Of a stretch of DNA of 64,000 nt, positions 37,789 through 48,935 are shown one piece after another. Where the stretch lies: contig RBZT01000423.1 in assembly GCA_003693705.1 (NCBI GenBank), forward strand, positions 116,452 through 180,451, read 5' to 3'. Every line of letters starts with the position of its first letter. The first letter of the stretch is position 1. The DNA is from Polymyxa betae (lineage: Eukaryota; Endomyxa; Phytomyxea; Plasmodiophorida; Plasmodiophoridae). The translations under genes were made by a program, and so were the position numbers. The notes beneath the pieces were generated by a model. The model saw only the letters and a list, made by a program, of their open reading frames with translations, did not search any database and was not told where the DNA came from.

Positions 37789-38321
37789 GGCAACAAATGA
37801 TCAGCAGACTGCTTTGCTGCTCCTGCCTGTCTAAAACCGATTCTATAGATGCAGGCAGAAACTGGCTGCCGACTGGGTCCGTAGGGCTCGCTGAGTCATT
37901 TTGCCGTCACGCAAATCTGCACCTGTCACGATTACGTTACGACGGTGACGTGGACGCTCCCAGATTTACGTTACCGGTGACTATTAGGAATTTGAAATGA
38001 CAATGAGAAGCATCGGATTTGATGCTTTCATTTCAATCAAAAGAATAAAGCAAATTATGGTCGCCACCGACTCAAGTGAGCAAGCTTTAAACACCCAACG
38101 AATCAAACGAAACTCATAGGATGATATGACCGCATTGAGCGCAAGAGATTCGACCGACTAACAATTCACAGCGACTCTGAGATCCCAACGATAGTGGAGT
38201 GACTTTTAAGTTGATTGGGCAAAAATGGTTTTTTAGGCTCAAAGAGGCTGCCAGTGAAATCAAAGATAACGCAATTAAGCAACCTGTATGATATTAACAT
38301 TTTTTTAGTGCCTTTTGTAAT
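37789..38321. other. intergenic stretch between CWC15 and ATAD3
   Basis: No gene supported over about 530 bp. It must contain the CWC15 3' UTR and the ATAD3 promoter. Confidence 0.5.
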
Positions 38322-39014
38322 TCAACGTATATATCGATGCAAAAAGCGCACATGGAAATCATTCCTAATTGTGTCGTTAATGAATCGTTTCTTATGAACG
38401 GGTGCATCGGCAGCCTGGTTCTTAAAAACAACATCATCGTCCCAGCGTCGTTTCACTTGGAATCCGCCAACTCCCAACGATTCTCTCAGTAAAGGGTTTG
38501 CGTTAATCGTGGCCATCTCTGCTTCCTTTTCCTCTTCCTGCCGAGCCAACTCTTCGCGTCGAGCTCTTTCTGCTTCGCGTTCAGCCTTGATTCTCTCCAG
38601 CTCTTTTAAGAGTTCCGCTTCGTCGTCGGATTCGTCTTCCGACTCACTTCCAGTCGAGGAGCTACTACTTGAGCTGCTAGCAGTATCGTCTGCATCGTCA
38701 TATTGATCAGGAGCTAATGGAGGCGGCGCTGAACTGATTTGCAAAGCAGGCGCTTCTACAATCGGAGCTTCAATAAAACCTTGCGTCTTAATAATCTCCT
38801 CGTGATGAATAGCTTCGCGTTCCTCTAGCTCAGAGTACAGGTCTCGTTCCAGCATTTCCTCAACACTGTTCTGACCGAGCTGACGATATTTCAGACGGGT
38901 TTGGCCAGGCATGTCCTTTGACGAGAACTGCAACCGCGGCGTCCGGTATCGATACCCGCCCTGGTTGGCACTGCCAACAGCCGGGTGATACGTGGGCTTA
39001 TGAGCTGTTGTCAT
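38322..39014 (-). CDS. CWC15: spliceosome-associated protein CWC15
   Basis: Single exon of 230 residues. The start MTTAHKPTYHPAVG and the segment FSSKDMPGQTRLKYRQ are the family N terminus. An acidic Ser-rich middle follows, then a charged helix (LLKELERIKAEREAERARRE). The C-terminal signature is GFQVKRRWDDDVVFKNQ, followed by KKRFINDTIRNDFHVRFLHR. CWC15 is a core component of the Prp19-related complex of the active spliceosome. The chosen ATG at 39014 matches the family start; an upstream in-frame ATG adds 33 unrelated residues. Confidence 0.94.
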   Translation of the reverse strand: MTTAHKPTYHPAVGSANQGGYRYRTPRLQFSSKDMPGQTRLKYRQLGQNSVEEMLERDLYSELEEREAIHHEEIIKTQGFIEAPIVEAPALQISSAPPPLAPDQYDDADDTASSSSSSSSTGSESEDESDDEAELLKELERIKAEREAERARREELARQEEEKEAEMATINANPLLRESLGVGGFQVKRRWDDDVVFKNQAADAPVHKKRFINDTIRNDFHVRFLHRYIR

Positions 39015-39235
39015 CTTGAGAAGACGGGATAGCAATAGGCAACAAGAGAATCGAAGTGCACGCTCAGCAAGCACCGCAGTTAGCAAATCAGGCGAGCGCA
39101 ATTTCTTATGCAAGTTTTATTTTGTATTTTTCCGCTGGAATCTCCGCGCATTGTTGTCCGAATCAGGTTCTTTGCGGAGATTGGGGGGTCTCAACTCTCA
39201 ATTGACCAACTTGGTCTTCTCTGGCAATACCCATC

Positions 39236-40083
39236 ATGTTCGACCATCTTCAGATTTCATCATCTGATATCGTCATCGTCTCGTCAGCAGGAATCCAGGA
39301 CTGCCACTATAAGGTGCTCTCTCCATCCGAGCTGAAATCCATTGCAGGCTCATCGTTGGATGCTGTCATTGTCACCTCCGATTGTAATCACCTTTCATTT
39401 CATGGATTTCTCGCCACTGAACTCTTTTCTAAGGCATTTCAACCGTCTCATTTGACGATGTGTTTTCTCTACTCAGGCCCAATGGTCATTGCTATATCCT
39501 TGGCGCGATGAAGAAATCGCCATTGATTTATTCAGGACTGATCATGGTTTCTGAAGAACCTAACAAGGTTGGTGGGTTTGAAATTCAGTTGACTTTGAGT
39601 TGACGGAATAGCAGAAGTCAGTTGCTATTTCGACAGATACGGGTCATAGATTTATCATCATAAAGCGTTGAAGCCTAACCCACTTTTCAGATCGTCGCTA
39701 AAAAGCCGTCTTGGGAGGCTGACGAGTCCACTCCTCTTTTTTTGGGTGATGTCGATCTCATCGATGAAGACCAGCTGCTTGCACACGAAGAAAACCGTGT
39801 TGAAGTTAAGCCTGCAAGCAAAAAAGGTAATGTTGTTATAAAACGTTTATTTTTTATTGATCTGGTTTTCTCAGAATCGGATTGTGGTCCAGCTAAGAGA
39901 AAAGCTTGTAAAAACTGCACGTGTGGTTATGCAGAACAGCTTGCCAGCGTCGCAGTACAAACTCAACCGTCGTCGGGTGGATGTGGAAGCTGTGCTCTTG
40001 GTGATGCATTCCGATGTAGTACTTGTCCTTATCTCGGCCAGCCTGCTTTCAAGCCTGGAGATAAAGTTAAATTGGCTCTATAA
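39236..40083 (+). CDS. CIAPIN1: anamorsin (cytosolic Fe-S cluster assembly factor)
   Basis: Four exons join in phase, the first intron being only 32 bp (39445-39476). The N-terminal methyltransferase-like half is reduced. The C-terminal CIAPIN1 domain is complete. The first iron-sulfur motif reads [15 protein letters not shown], the second [17 protein letters not shown], followed by [14 protein letters not shown]. Anamorsin takes electrons from NDOR1/Tah18 and feeds cytosolic Fe-S protein assembly. All eight cluster cysteines are present. It is divergent from CWC15 with 221 bp between the starts. Confidence 0.92.
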
Positions 40084-40509
40084 TAACGTAATAATATTGT
40101 TATTTAAATTATTGTCGTGACCCTTTTATTCTGTTTCCGATGTTATCACCGGTAGCCATTTGAAGGCTTTTTCCAGCGCAGTAAAAAATACAATAAGAGA
40201 AGACCTCAGGTCGTCGAATTGCCAGCATTCAAAAATGACAATTTTCAATCCTGGAAAAATTTTGCAGCGATTTAACGATTCGACGTCTCAATTGTAACAA
40301 TACCACCATTATTGATTATTTATATATTTCTGCATTTTCACCATCAAATAGAAATTCTGGTTTCTCATACAGTAATCAGCACTTTTCCGGAATATGTCCC
40401 AGCGTCGAAGCGATATGAATCCGGTTTGTTCAGTGTACACAAGCCATTGCCCACTGGCAAAACTTTTAATTATCGATTTCCTTGCCCTGCTGATTGCATA
40501 AACATTCTA
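40084..40509. other. short intergenic region between convergent genes
   Basis: AT-rich sequence between the CIAPIN1 and TYSND1 stop codons, about 425 bp, with no gene. ATTTATATATTT occurs near 40318. Confidence 0.5.
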
Positions 40510-42501
40510 TCAGAGCTTGCATAGAATAGAATCCCTCGACGAGAGACTCCAAATTCGATAAACGCCCTCATCAACTTCGTCCAACTGCTGAAGAGTACCT
40601 TCATCCCTAAACCAAGATTTAAGACGCGGCCCGAATATACCAGCCCAAACCAGCCTGCATTCTATGTATCCCACGAGCTTAGAGACAATCCATTCGGGGA
40701 TAGAGAAATTCAGAGTTGGTATAATAACGTTGACACCTTCTGAAACTTGCTGTTTGGAGTTGGATGTAACAATCCCTATCTATACGTCATCCTACTGAAT
40801 GTAGAATTTAACAAGGAGCTACCTAAGAAAACCCCAGTTCGCGAGTCGATTAAGGCACCGCCAGAATTTCCACTATTAACTGTCGCTGATGTCTGAATCA
40901 TAATTGGGCGCCCATCAATCCTTACAACTGTGTTAAGCTCGTGAATACTAAAAGAATGCCGAGCACAGCAATTAGATCATACTCTTTGAAATAACGCCTC
41001 GAGTTGCTGATGGCGCCATGAATTTGCCAAGACAATCGGGGTTGAAGACACAATATCCAATAACCAGCACATCCATCCCAGCGATAGCAGGAAACAGGCC
41101 TGGATTGCTTGTGACATTGCCTAGTCTCCTTTTCTGGATAACGTTAGTAATTAAAAGCATAGGGAAACCTGAAGCATATTTACTGCTTCAACTTTCAGAA
41201 GAGCAACATCCCAAGGACCTTTCGATAGATAAATTAACGACGCTGGTGCCACATCGTCTTGTTCTGTAAAGCGCAAACAAGTTAATTACTGCAACCAAAA
41301 TCTTCCAATTGACTACCTGATCGGGATTCGAGATAATTACAATTCCGAATTTGAACATATATCATCGATTCAATTTTGCCAGAATCGATATAAGGAATAA
41401 ACACGTGAGCGTTAGTTACTATATATCTACAAGCAGCACCATGACTAAGCAGATTGTAGGATGGTGAAATGATACCCTTCAGGATGAATGATGACACCGG
41501 TGCACCAGGAGTCACCAACACGAATGCAAGCCAAATATCGTTCGGCTCTAGCAATGATGATAATGAAATCAATGCAAAAACCGACGAAGTTTTACAATCG
41601 GTAGGGTGACGGCTGAACTGTCCGACTTAGTCGACAGCAGTAATTGACCTCATGCAATAGTCGCAACAAGGCTGACATACGAAATGCAATTGAAATCGCA
41701 ACATTGTCATGCGATCTGTACAAAAACAAAGCTATCATGCCAACAATATCGCCATGGCTATTCACAACGGCACCACCTAAATCTGATCAATGTCCTTTGA
41801 ATTAATTTGGGCAAAACCCTATAATAACCTTCAGAGCCTGGTAGGCATCGCGTATCAACAAGCATCATCGACTCATTGATTATATTGGAAACGCATCCTT
41901 GGACGATGCTATTTTGAAACGCACGGCGACAGAGAACACCAAACGGAGAGCTGATGACATGAACAGATTCGCCAGGTGCCACTTCTGCAGCAGAGGTCAC
42001 GGATGGAGGATTCTGCTTTTTCGATAAACTGGAGAGCGTCACGAAACATGTTTAAACTAAATACATCTGTGGCGTTTGGAATTTTTAGGATCGCCAAAAG
42101 GCTATAGGATTGCGGTGTGTCATTCCATCCAATTTTCCAATCAGGTGACATTCCAGCAGTTAACGATTGAACACACTGTTCTAAATCAGGAATCTTGTGA
42201 AGAACTTCAATACTTGTCTTAAAAAAAGGTATCAAGTAGGACCTACACTGTCGATTGCAGCAACTTCGCAATAAATAGGATTCGGGAGATGACGAAAGAA
42301 AGCTACGACTTTGTAGCCGTAATCAAATTTTGCAAACACGGATCCGGGGCAGACCAGAATCCGATCGGCGACAGCGAATCCGGAAATCGACACGGTTACA
42401 TACCCATGATCCTGCCTCAAGGCGAACGGGAAGGTACTGCTCGGCGCCTTCCCTGTGATCACTATAAGGCACGACGCACGAGCAACATTCTGTGAATCCA
42501 T
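40510..42501 (-). CDS. TYSND1: peroxisomal leader peptide-processing protease (trypsin-like)
   Basis: About eight exons on the minus strand. The N-terminal half has the family block SSPFGVLCRRAF and MLVDTRCLPGSEGGAVVNSH (after splicing). The protease half has ACIRVGDSWCTGVI, the catalytic histidine in YIVTNAHV, the aspartate in GPWDVALLKVE and the serine in ATVNSGNSGGALID. The mature C terminus ends SILCKL. CKL fits the type 1 peroxisomal targeting pattern [SAC][KRH]L, matching the SKL ending of vertebrate TYSND1. The enzyme removes PTS2 leaders and trims beta-oxidation enzymes in peroxisomes. The triad is intact. Start at 42501 is the first ATG of the open frame. Confidence 0.9.
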
Positions 42502-43005
42502 TCCAGAATGGACTCACTCGGAGTTCACTTTGACGATTCTGTTACATCCTTGCCTCTCCATATCGAACTACTTACGTAGATCTGATTAAAATATGAATAC
42601 CTTTTAGGAGATTAATCGTTTTCTTAACTGTATCGCTTCCAGTCTGGCTTCACATCAGCAAAATACTGGTTGAAAACATGGAAATTTTCGGATTAAATGG
42701 GATTCTTCAGTACTATTAACGAAGCTCTACGATTCCTAGTCAACCCTTATACCGGTATTGCATTCAATGATCTTTGAACTTAGCATTGAGTACCGAAATG
42801 TATTGGAATTCAGTCAGTTATTTACAATGATAGATAAAGAACAGATATCAGTCCAGCAACCACCATGTCCCATTTCAGTGATGGCTGGATACCCGAGAAG
42901 CTAAAATCCAGGCTTTGAAAGTTTGTTATTGAAGTAAAACTAATTAATATTTATTTTGCTGTCATATACAACTGGAATGTTTCTCGATTCCAATCTGCAA
43001 TCTGA
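42502..43005. other. intergenic stretch
   Basis: No gene is supported over about 500 bp between two minus-strand genes. Confidence 0.5.
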
Positions 43006-43550
43006 TTACGAGCGCCGTTCGTCAGCTTTTGACAGAAGCGAGCCTCGGGTTCTAAAGTGAACTTTAGCGAAGTTGGAAATGACCTGTAGCGAAAAAGTGA
43101 GTTGACCATCTGAATAATAAATCATTGTTACGTCAACAAGACCATCGCGAACTCGAGAAAACATGACAACATCCGGATGCTACGACTATATTAAACAGTA
43201 TTGACAAACCACTAGATAATCCCTTACCCAGCCTGGATGGTCAAGAAAGTCTTTGTCGAACGAAGAGAAATCTGCCCAGAGGCTCTCCAAAAACCTGTCC
43301 AAGCGATCCGGCTTCTTAGTTTTCCCTGGTCTCCCTTCTATGGATAATAATTACATGCCGATATCAGCCTGATTGCACACATACTGCTTTTAGCAGGAAG
43401 CTTAACGATGGGCTCGTCATCGGATTCTTCATGAGTGCTACTTAGCCTTCTAACAATGGGCTCACTTCCGGATGACTCGAATTCGTCTTGGGCGCTATTT
43501 AGCCATTCAATCCAATTAACTTCGCTCCTGATCCGCTTAGCACCCGGCAT
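43006..43550 (-). CDS. small uncharacterised protein
   Basis: Three exons on the minus strand. The first reads MPGAKRIRSEVNWIEWLNSA with acidic SSGSEPIV and SDDEPIV repeats. The second reads GRPGKTKKPDRLDRFLESLW, and the third HPDVVMFSRVRDGLVDVTM. Total is about 140 residues. The GRPGKTKK piece resembles a minimal AT-hook and would suit a nuclear protein. The second intron acceptor is chosen among two nearby AG sites. No family is recognised. Confidence 0.5.
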
Positions 43551-43971
43551 TTGCTGGATGCAAGTAAAAACAGATACACGAATCTTACGAATGCACTTCT
43601 TAGGTCACGGCCAATGAAATGCACGAAGCATCCCATTCCGTGATCCGTATGCTTTTTGCGCCTTTTCTGACACAATTTCAAAGCATTTCTCAGCGATGTT
43701 CAGCATAGTAGGGAATAGTGAGATCGAGATCATAGGAAAAGCATTTGATAAATGTATATTTCCTAAACAATGGTTAGCTTATCGTCGTTCACGATTTAAG
43801 CCACTATCGCTACAAAAAAGATCCTATTGAGCAATCGAAACACTCGTGCAGTCAAAGCAACGAATGACCTCAATCCATTAGCAATTTACAAGTTTATGTA
43901 GTTTGAAGTGTATTGGTGATCCATTCTACATCCACGGGATATCAATCAATCTTCATTTGTCGATTACAGTC
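43551..43971. other. divergent intergenic region
   Basis: No gene. It ends with TCGATTACAGTC directly before the next ATG, a splice-acceptor-like sequence that suggests a 5' UTR intron or trans-splicing. Confidence 0.45.
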
Positions 43972-44370
43972 ATGACGAAGACAACATTTTCAGCAGTCGT
44001 TGTCCGCCCAGACGGTCCTGTTGAAGTCGAATTTAAGAGCACCACACGATCGGAGCACCTTCAGCGAGTCAGGTCAGAGCTGGGTGTGCCAGGTGTCGAT
44101 TGTGAAGGCATCCCGTGTTTCATACCTGGATACCGATTAACTGCCTACATTTCAGCCCATCAAGGACACGATCTTCATCGATTTCCTACAAATCGTTTAA
44201 TGATGCAGCTCGTAAATCGTCCAATCCTTGGCAGCGCCGTCATCTTCGATGAGAAGCCAGAAGATGCCGATGACGAAGGCGAAGACGGCGACCAGGCTTA
44301 TCACAAAGATTTCACTTTGAACGAGCTCAGCAAATGTATCGATATCAAGCAGAGATCCATGAGGAAATGA
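43972..44370 (+). CDS. uncharacterised protein, weakly DUF3846-like
   Basis: Single exon of 132 residues starting MTKTTFSAVVVRPDG. A repeated pattern of hydrophobic strands is followed by FPTNRLMMQLVNRP and ILGSAVIFDEKPED, then a very acidic linker and a C-terminal helix. The P-x-N-R ... I-x-G-x-x-x-I spacing recalls the DUF3846 domain known mainly from phages and bacteria. That likeness is from memory of the pattern and is weak. No neighbour hints at function. Confidence 0.6.
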   Translation: MTKTTFSAVVVRPDGPVEVEFKSTTRSEHLQRVRSELGVPGVDCEGIPCFIPGYRLTAYISAHQGHDLHRFPTNRLMMQLVNRPILGSAVIFDEKPEDADDEGEDGDQAYHKDFTLNELSKCIDIKQRSMRK

Positions 44371-44589
44371 ACCACATTCCCGGTATTGCAAGCCGTATCT
44401 ATCACTTTCGAGCTGAGCCTTCCTGCAAGAGTCCATCTACCTTCCCCTTTGCTCTATCTGATACAAATCCTCTACATCATTCCATTCATACTGCAGCAAT
44501 CAGCAGGTTGAGCGCAACCCTAATTCTGGTATCGTAATCCGTTTAGTTTCGTAAGCAGCTATGAAACGCTTCTGATCATTTTCACTTGT

Positions 44590-45616
44590 TCACGTCGACG
44601 ACGCCAGGTTACAGCTTGGTCCTGTCCATCCGCTCTCACAAATGCACTTCCCGACGCCATGTACTCCATCACATACGCCGTTCGGCGAGCATGTCGTCGG
44701 GCACGGCTGACAATCAGCCCCATAACTGAATGCATAGTCAATCCAAGGCTCTAAAACTGAGCGGTTAAACCAATCGATTCAATTACCGGTTCGGTAAGCA
44801 TTCATCGCACGCGACGCCTGTCATCCCAGTAGGACAGCCAGCAAATGACCAAGTCTGTCCACAATACTCGCTGATAAATAATGAAGAACACAGCAGAGTA
44901 ACCGTTGCCGAAGCTCGAATCTTGGCGCTAGCAACCCCAATTTTCATCAAATCGTCGGATAGAAGCGTCCTTGTAATTTGTTGTAGCGTATTCAGGTCAT
45001 TATTGGCGAATTGTATGACAAGGTCGGTCTTCGGCGTCGACGGGTCGTCAGCTTCATCCGTCATGCTTCCAGAATCGATATATTTTGAGTAGGAATTGAT
45101 AATCAATGATGACTGTATAGGGACTGAGCCGGAGACGACAAAGTAGACCAGTAGTGGCGTTGCCGACGAAGAGGTTGTGCTGGACTGTTGCTGCGTCCTC
45201 GCCTGGATTGCTAAAGGCGATATGAAGTAAAGCACCGAACAGCAGCTTAACACCGACAGGAATACGATTATAAGCAGGTTGCCGACATCCCTTGGATTTC
45301 TTCTTGTCGTGGGTAGTGCTTGGACGGCCGGCGTATTTTGTTTAAGCTTATTCTTGACAATCTGGAAGCGATCGGATTGGTTGTTTGGGGATGATGGAAA
45401 CTGCTGATGGGATTGCAGCTCGAGCGCATTGTCTGCATGATATGGCTGCTCTTCCTTATCATTGTCTTTGCCGACAGAATGGGGCGACACTTTGGCGCTG
45501 ACTGCATCGCTGTCAGCACTAATGGCAGACTTCATTTCCCATAATACGATGCGCGTGGTTGATTTTTTGAAAAATATCTGGGTCTGACATCGTTTTGGCG
45601 TTGCATGTATTATCAT
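44590..45616 (-). CDS. type II membrane protein with C-terminal EGF-like module
   Basis: Two exons. The polar N-terminal region (about 110 residues) is followed by one membrane segment (NLLIIVFLSVLSCCSVLYFI) with basic residues before it (TTRRNPRD), giving N-in topology. The extracellular part is about 180 residues, with a domain ending near ACDECLPNR. A final EGF module follows: CQPCPTTCSPNGVCDG, GKCICESGWTGPSC. An ATG at 45535 (MKSAISADSD) is an alternative start. The layout suggests a cell-surface adhesion or signalling protein; no ortholog is recognised. Confidence 0.7.
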
Positions 45617-45846
45617 GTTTTATTTTTATAAAAGATTTCGCCAATATTTTTCAGTTTCGGGTAGTATTGTTCTTCTGTAGTTTTGGCTAGACGAATAAAT
45701 AAACTTGCATCAAATTTATCTTACAGGGAAGCAAAAGCATTTTCTTCATTAGGCAATTAGTGTTTATGGATTTAAAATTGTTAGAATCCCTAACCAGATG
45801 GAGGAGTGGCAGGGTCGCCCCAGCTTTTATCGCAGAAATTGTTATT

Positions 45847-46670
45847 ATGATGTCGGCTGTTAACTTAGTGGTGCCGATCGCCCTGGTCTTGCTGGGTCTG
45901 GCCCATGCCCGAGACCCTGAACAGGACGCTGTCATTCCTGTGGAGAAGATTCGCAGCTTGCATGCCGACAATTATGAAGGCATCGTTGGAGTTGGAGGCG
46001 GCGACTGGCTTATCCGATTGTATTAACTTTCTGCTTTTGTCGTTCTTGTTCTTTTTCAGTTGTTGAAATTTGCAGCTTGGAAGAAGATTGTCTGTCTTCA
46101 GTATTTAGCTTCTTATCTCTAATTGAATGCTCTTAAACTATTCCAGTTTTTCGCCAAGTTGTGGTGTCTGTAAGGACACACATAAGACGTGGGAAGATTC
46201 TGTGGATCAGATCGGAGATGACTCTATGAAATTCGGTGCCATTGACTGCCTTGAAGATCCAGGTGATAATACATAATCAGGATCGTTGCCTCTCTGACAA
46301 CGTCCAGAGCTGTGCCGAATTTTCGAAATTAAATGGTACCCGACCATTAAGCGAATCTCTAACAATCAAGTCTACGAATACTCAGGAGCCCCAGGCAAAG
46401 CAGAAAATATTGTCGAATTTGCAAAGACCGGATGGGCCCATGTAAATCCTGTCCTTCGTCCTAAGTATGTACAACGACGTCTTTGAATTATCCATTTGTA
46501 CTCATACAACGTATTGACCAATTCTGTTCAGGATTGGCGATAAGCCTAAGACTCGTTCATCTCCTATGCTCTTCATTCTGATTGGATTCGGTTGCATTCT
46601 GGCATTAGGCTACACGATGATGAGATTACCTTCAAACCCCCGATTGAAGAAAGGCGGGTTGCTCGATTGA
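45847..46670 (+). CDS. thioredoxin-related transmembrane protein (TMX-like)
   Basis: Four exons join in phase. A signal peptide (LVVPIALVLLGLAHA) is followed by a thioredoxin domain with active site FSPSCGVCKDTHKTW, FGAIDCLED and the cis-proline loop IKWYPTIKR. A membrane segment near the C terminus (MLFILIGFGCILALGYTMM) and a short basic tail follow. The active site CGVC differs from CPAC of TMX1 but keeps both cysteines. The protein would be an ER membrane oxidoreductase. The two adjacent ATGs at 45847 and 45850 cannot be separated. It is divergent from the EGF gene, 230 bp apart. Confidence 0.85.
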
Positions 46671-46813
46671 TATCCTAGCAAATGAAATGGCACTATCGAT
46701 TTCACATTGTATTCATTTGAGTAGCAGATGGTTTTCAGTTCCAATAGAAAGTGGCAGAGAAATAAAAAATCTGGTGAACTCAGAAATATCTGAAAACATA
46801 TTCAGATTATGTA

Positions 46814-48027
46814 ATGGAGGAACACCCCAAATCGGCTTTGCTAACGTCGTTGCCGCCTCCCAAGCCTAAACAGCTAGCACCATTGGTCGGTGCTCGTTCC
46901 ATTTCTAAACCAACTGGAACATCGTCACCATGGGAACAGTCTGCCATTCCCAAAACCCCCGTCGATATCGTTAAACTTGCTAGGCGACAAGTTTCTCCAG
47001 AACCGGTCGTCAGCGCTCAATTACCGGGGACCATAGAGCATGACAATCAACGTCCAAAAACGCCCGAGTCGGCGACGTCATCAAAACATTCGCGAGGGCG
47101 TCGCTCGACAGTCTCTGCAGACCTGGAAGACACTGTACCCAAGATAGATCTCTCTGGGCGTCGAGATAGTCCAGTGGACATCTCTTTCTTGAATGAGAAG
47201 TCTTCCGAGCAAAAGTTGCCATCGTCAAGGAAGCTCTCATTACCATCAACGAATCCTAAAGAACATGTAAGATACATTTTTGCAAAGTTTCTTATTTGTA
47301 TTGAATTTTATTATGAGGTTTATCTGATTTTGCTTCAGCAGTATCTGATAATCTATGTTCAATAGGGAGTCATTGAAACCGAACCAGGTAGCTCTATTAT
47401 ATCTGATATGATGTTAGTTTGCTGAGAACGAGGCGAAACAGAATTAGATAAGGAAGTGATCGATTCACTGTTCAGGGCTGGTCGACAATCAAATCACAAA
47501 CGGGTTTCAGGTCCTGCTATTCCTTTCCATTTGTTAATCTGTTTTGCAGGTGATTGAAATTCTGGAAAAATATCCTTATTTTGATATCGATATTCGTGAC
47601 GAATTCGAGAATACATTATTGATAGTTGCCGGTACGGTAGCAGTTTCACTAAACGGATTTCGTCATGATTCGTTTGTACAGCTTCGCAGAACTGCAAACG
47701 GTTATTGAAAGAATGCTTACGAAGAGGTGCCAATGTTAACGCTCAAAACGTAAGTTGCACGATGTTATGAATGATACTGTTCCTAATGTACATAGTGGCA
47801 AGGGAATACAGCAGCACATCAGGTATCTTATCTGTGCAGAAAATGGCTGCCAAAAATGTAAAACGAATATGTTTCAGGCTTTCCGGTTTCAATATCATGA
47901 GTTGGGGAACTACATTCTCGAAAAAGGAGCCGACGTTATGCTTTGCAATCAAGAAGGGCAAAGTGTGTTGTCGTTTGCGGAAGAATCCGCCGACCGATTG
48001 AACGCATTGGAACGAAAGTCGAACTGA
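46814..48027 (+). CDS. ankyrin-repeat protein with disordered N terminus
   Basis: The first exon (46814-47263) encodes a Pro/Ser-rich region of 150 residues. Later short exons join to acidic helices (ETELDKEVIDSLFRAGRQ). Ankyrin-type repeats follow: VIEILEKYPYFDIDIRDEFE with NTLLI, LLKECLRRGANVNAQN, then WQGNTAAHQAFRFQYHELGN with YILEKGADVMLCNQEG. The junction after NTLLI has two possible donors. The last repeat pair resembles ankyrin proteins found widely in protists and ciliated animals. Function is unknown. Confidence 0.7.
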
Positions 48028-48935
48028 GGCGAAGTTTCATCATTTGCCGTTGTTCTAAAGGATAATGCCGATCAGCTTGTAGAACAGTAAAAACTCCTGC
48101 TCAAATATAAAAACGTTGTCACCCGATTCTGATGTCTTTTGTTCTTCGATGATGATAAATGGCAATCCTGCCTCGTGCCGGCCAGTCTATAGCTGGATTG
48201 CCATCATTCTGCACTGCAATCAGCATTAATGTATTGACACGAACGGGTCGATTGCTTCCCGCTTCAACTGGGCCAGATCCAGATAGATCGCGACTTCATA
48301 CGAATCGATTGGTGAGGCAACGATTTTGAAGGTTACATCAGTTCTGTTCCGAAAGACTCTATTTATAGAACGCCTGCAAAGGAATAAGTTTCTCGATTCA
48401 CGACCAGTTCAGTTGAAAATCGGCTGCACGCTTCCTCTACCGCTTATTTGTATTCACGTTGGAGATCCGATACACGTAGGTTTTGAGGGCTTAAATGATA
48501 GTGGCAATTGAAGTTGATCGCTCTGCTCTGTTATACGTTGTTTCATATGCTATGCAGCGCCATGAAAAATTCATAAACACTTATAGAGTAATTCGTTGCT
48601 TAGCGAAAATGTCGGTAAACAAGTCATATCCAGATCTCGCTTAGCAGTAGCAACTAAGCAACTACTTTGAGTCCACAACGTTCTTGTAGCAAGGGATTAG
48701 TAATAGGATTATCGTAAGTCGTAACCTACTTTCAAATAGCTTCATTTACGTGGCACACACCTCCAGGTAATCCAGCAATGGACCTGCTAAAAACTGCAAT
48801 TGCTTTAAAAAATCCATAAATTTTGAATCAATCTCTGATATCGGCTTTGTTACTAACCACAAACAGAAACAAGAGAGTAATTTCAGTAGCGACGAAAGCC
48901 TACGATTAAAAAATAAACCGTCAAAATATATATTA
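48028..48935. other. intergenic stretch of about 900 bp
   Basis: No supported gene. A minus-strand frame around 48330-48110 (RPVRVNTLMLIAVQND, GRIAIYHHRR) looks somewhat protein-like but lacks a start, a splice partner and a recognised domain. Confidence 0.4.

Noticed and set aside
48110-48511. Possible small genes on either strand near 48.1-48.5 kb
   Set aside because: Both strands give short protein-like frames without start, splice partner or domain; left as intergenic.
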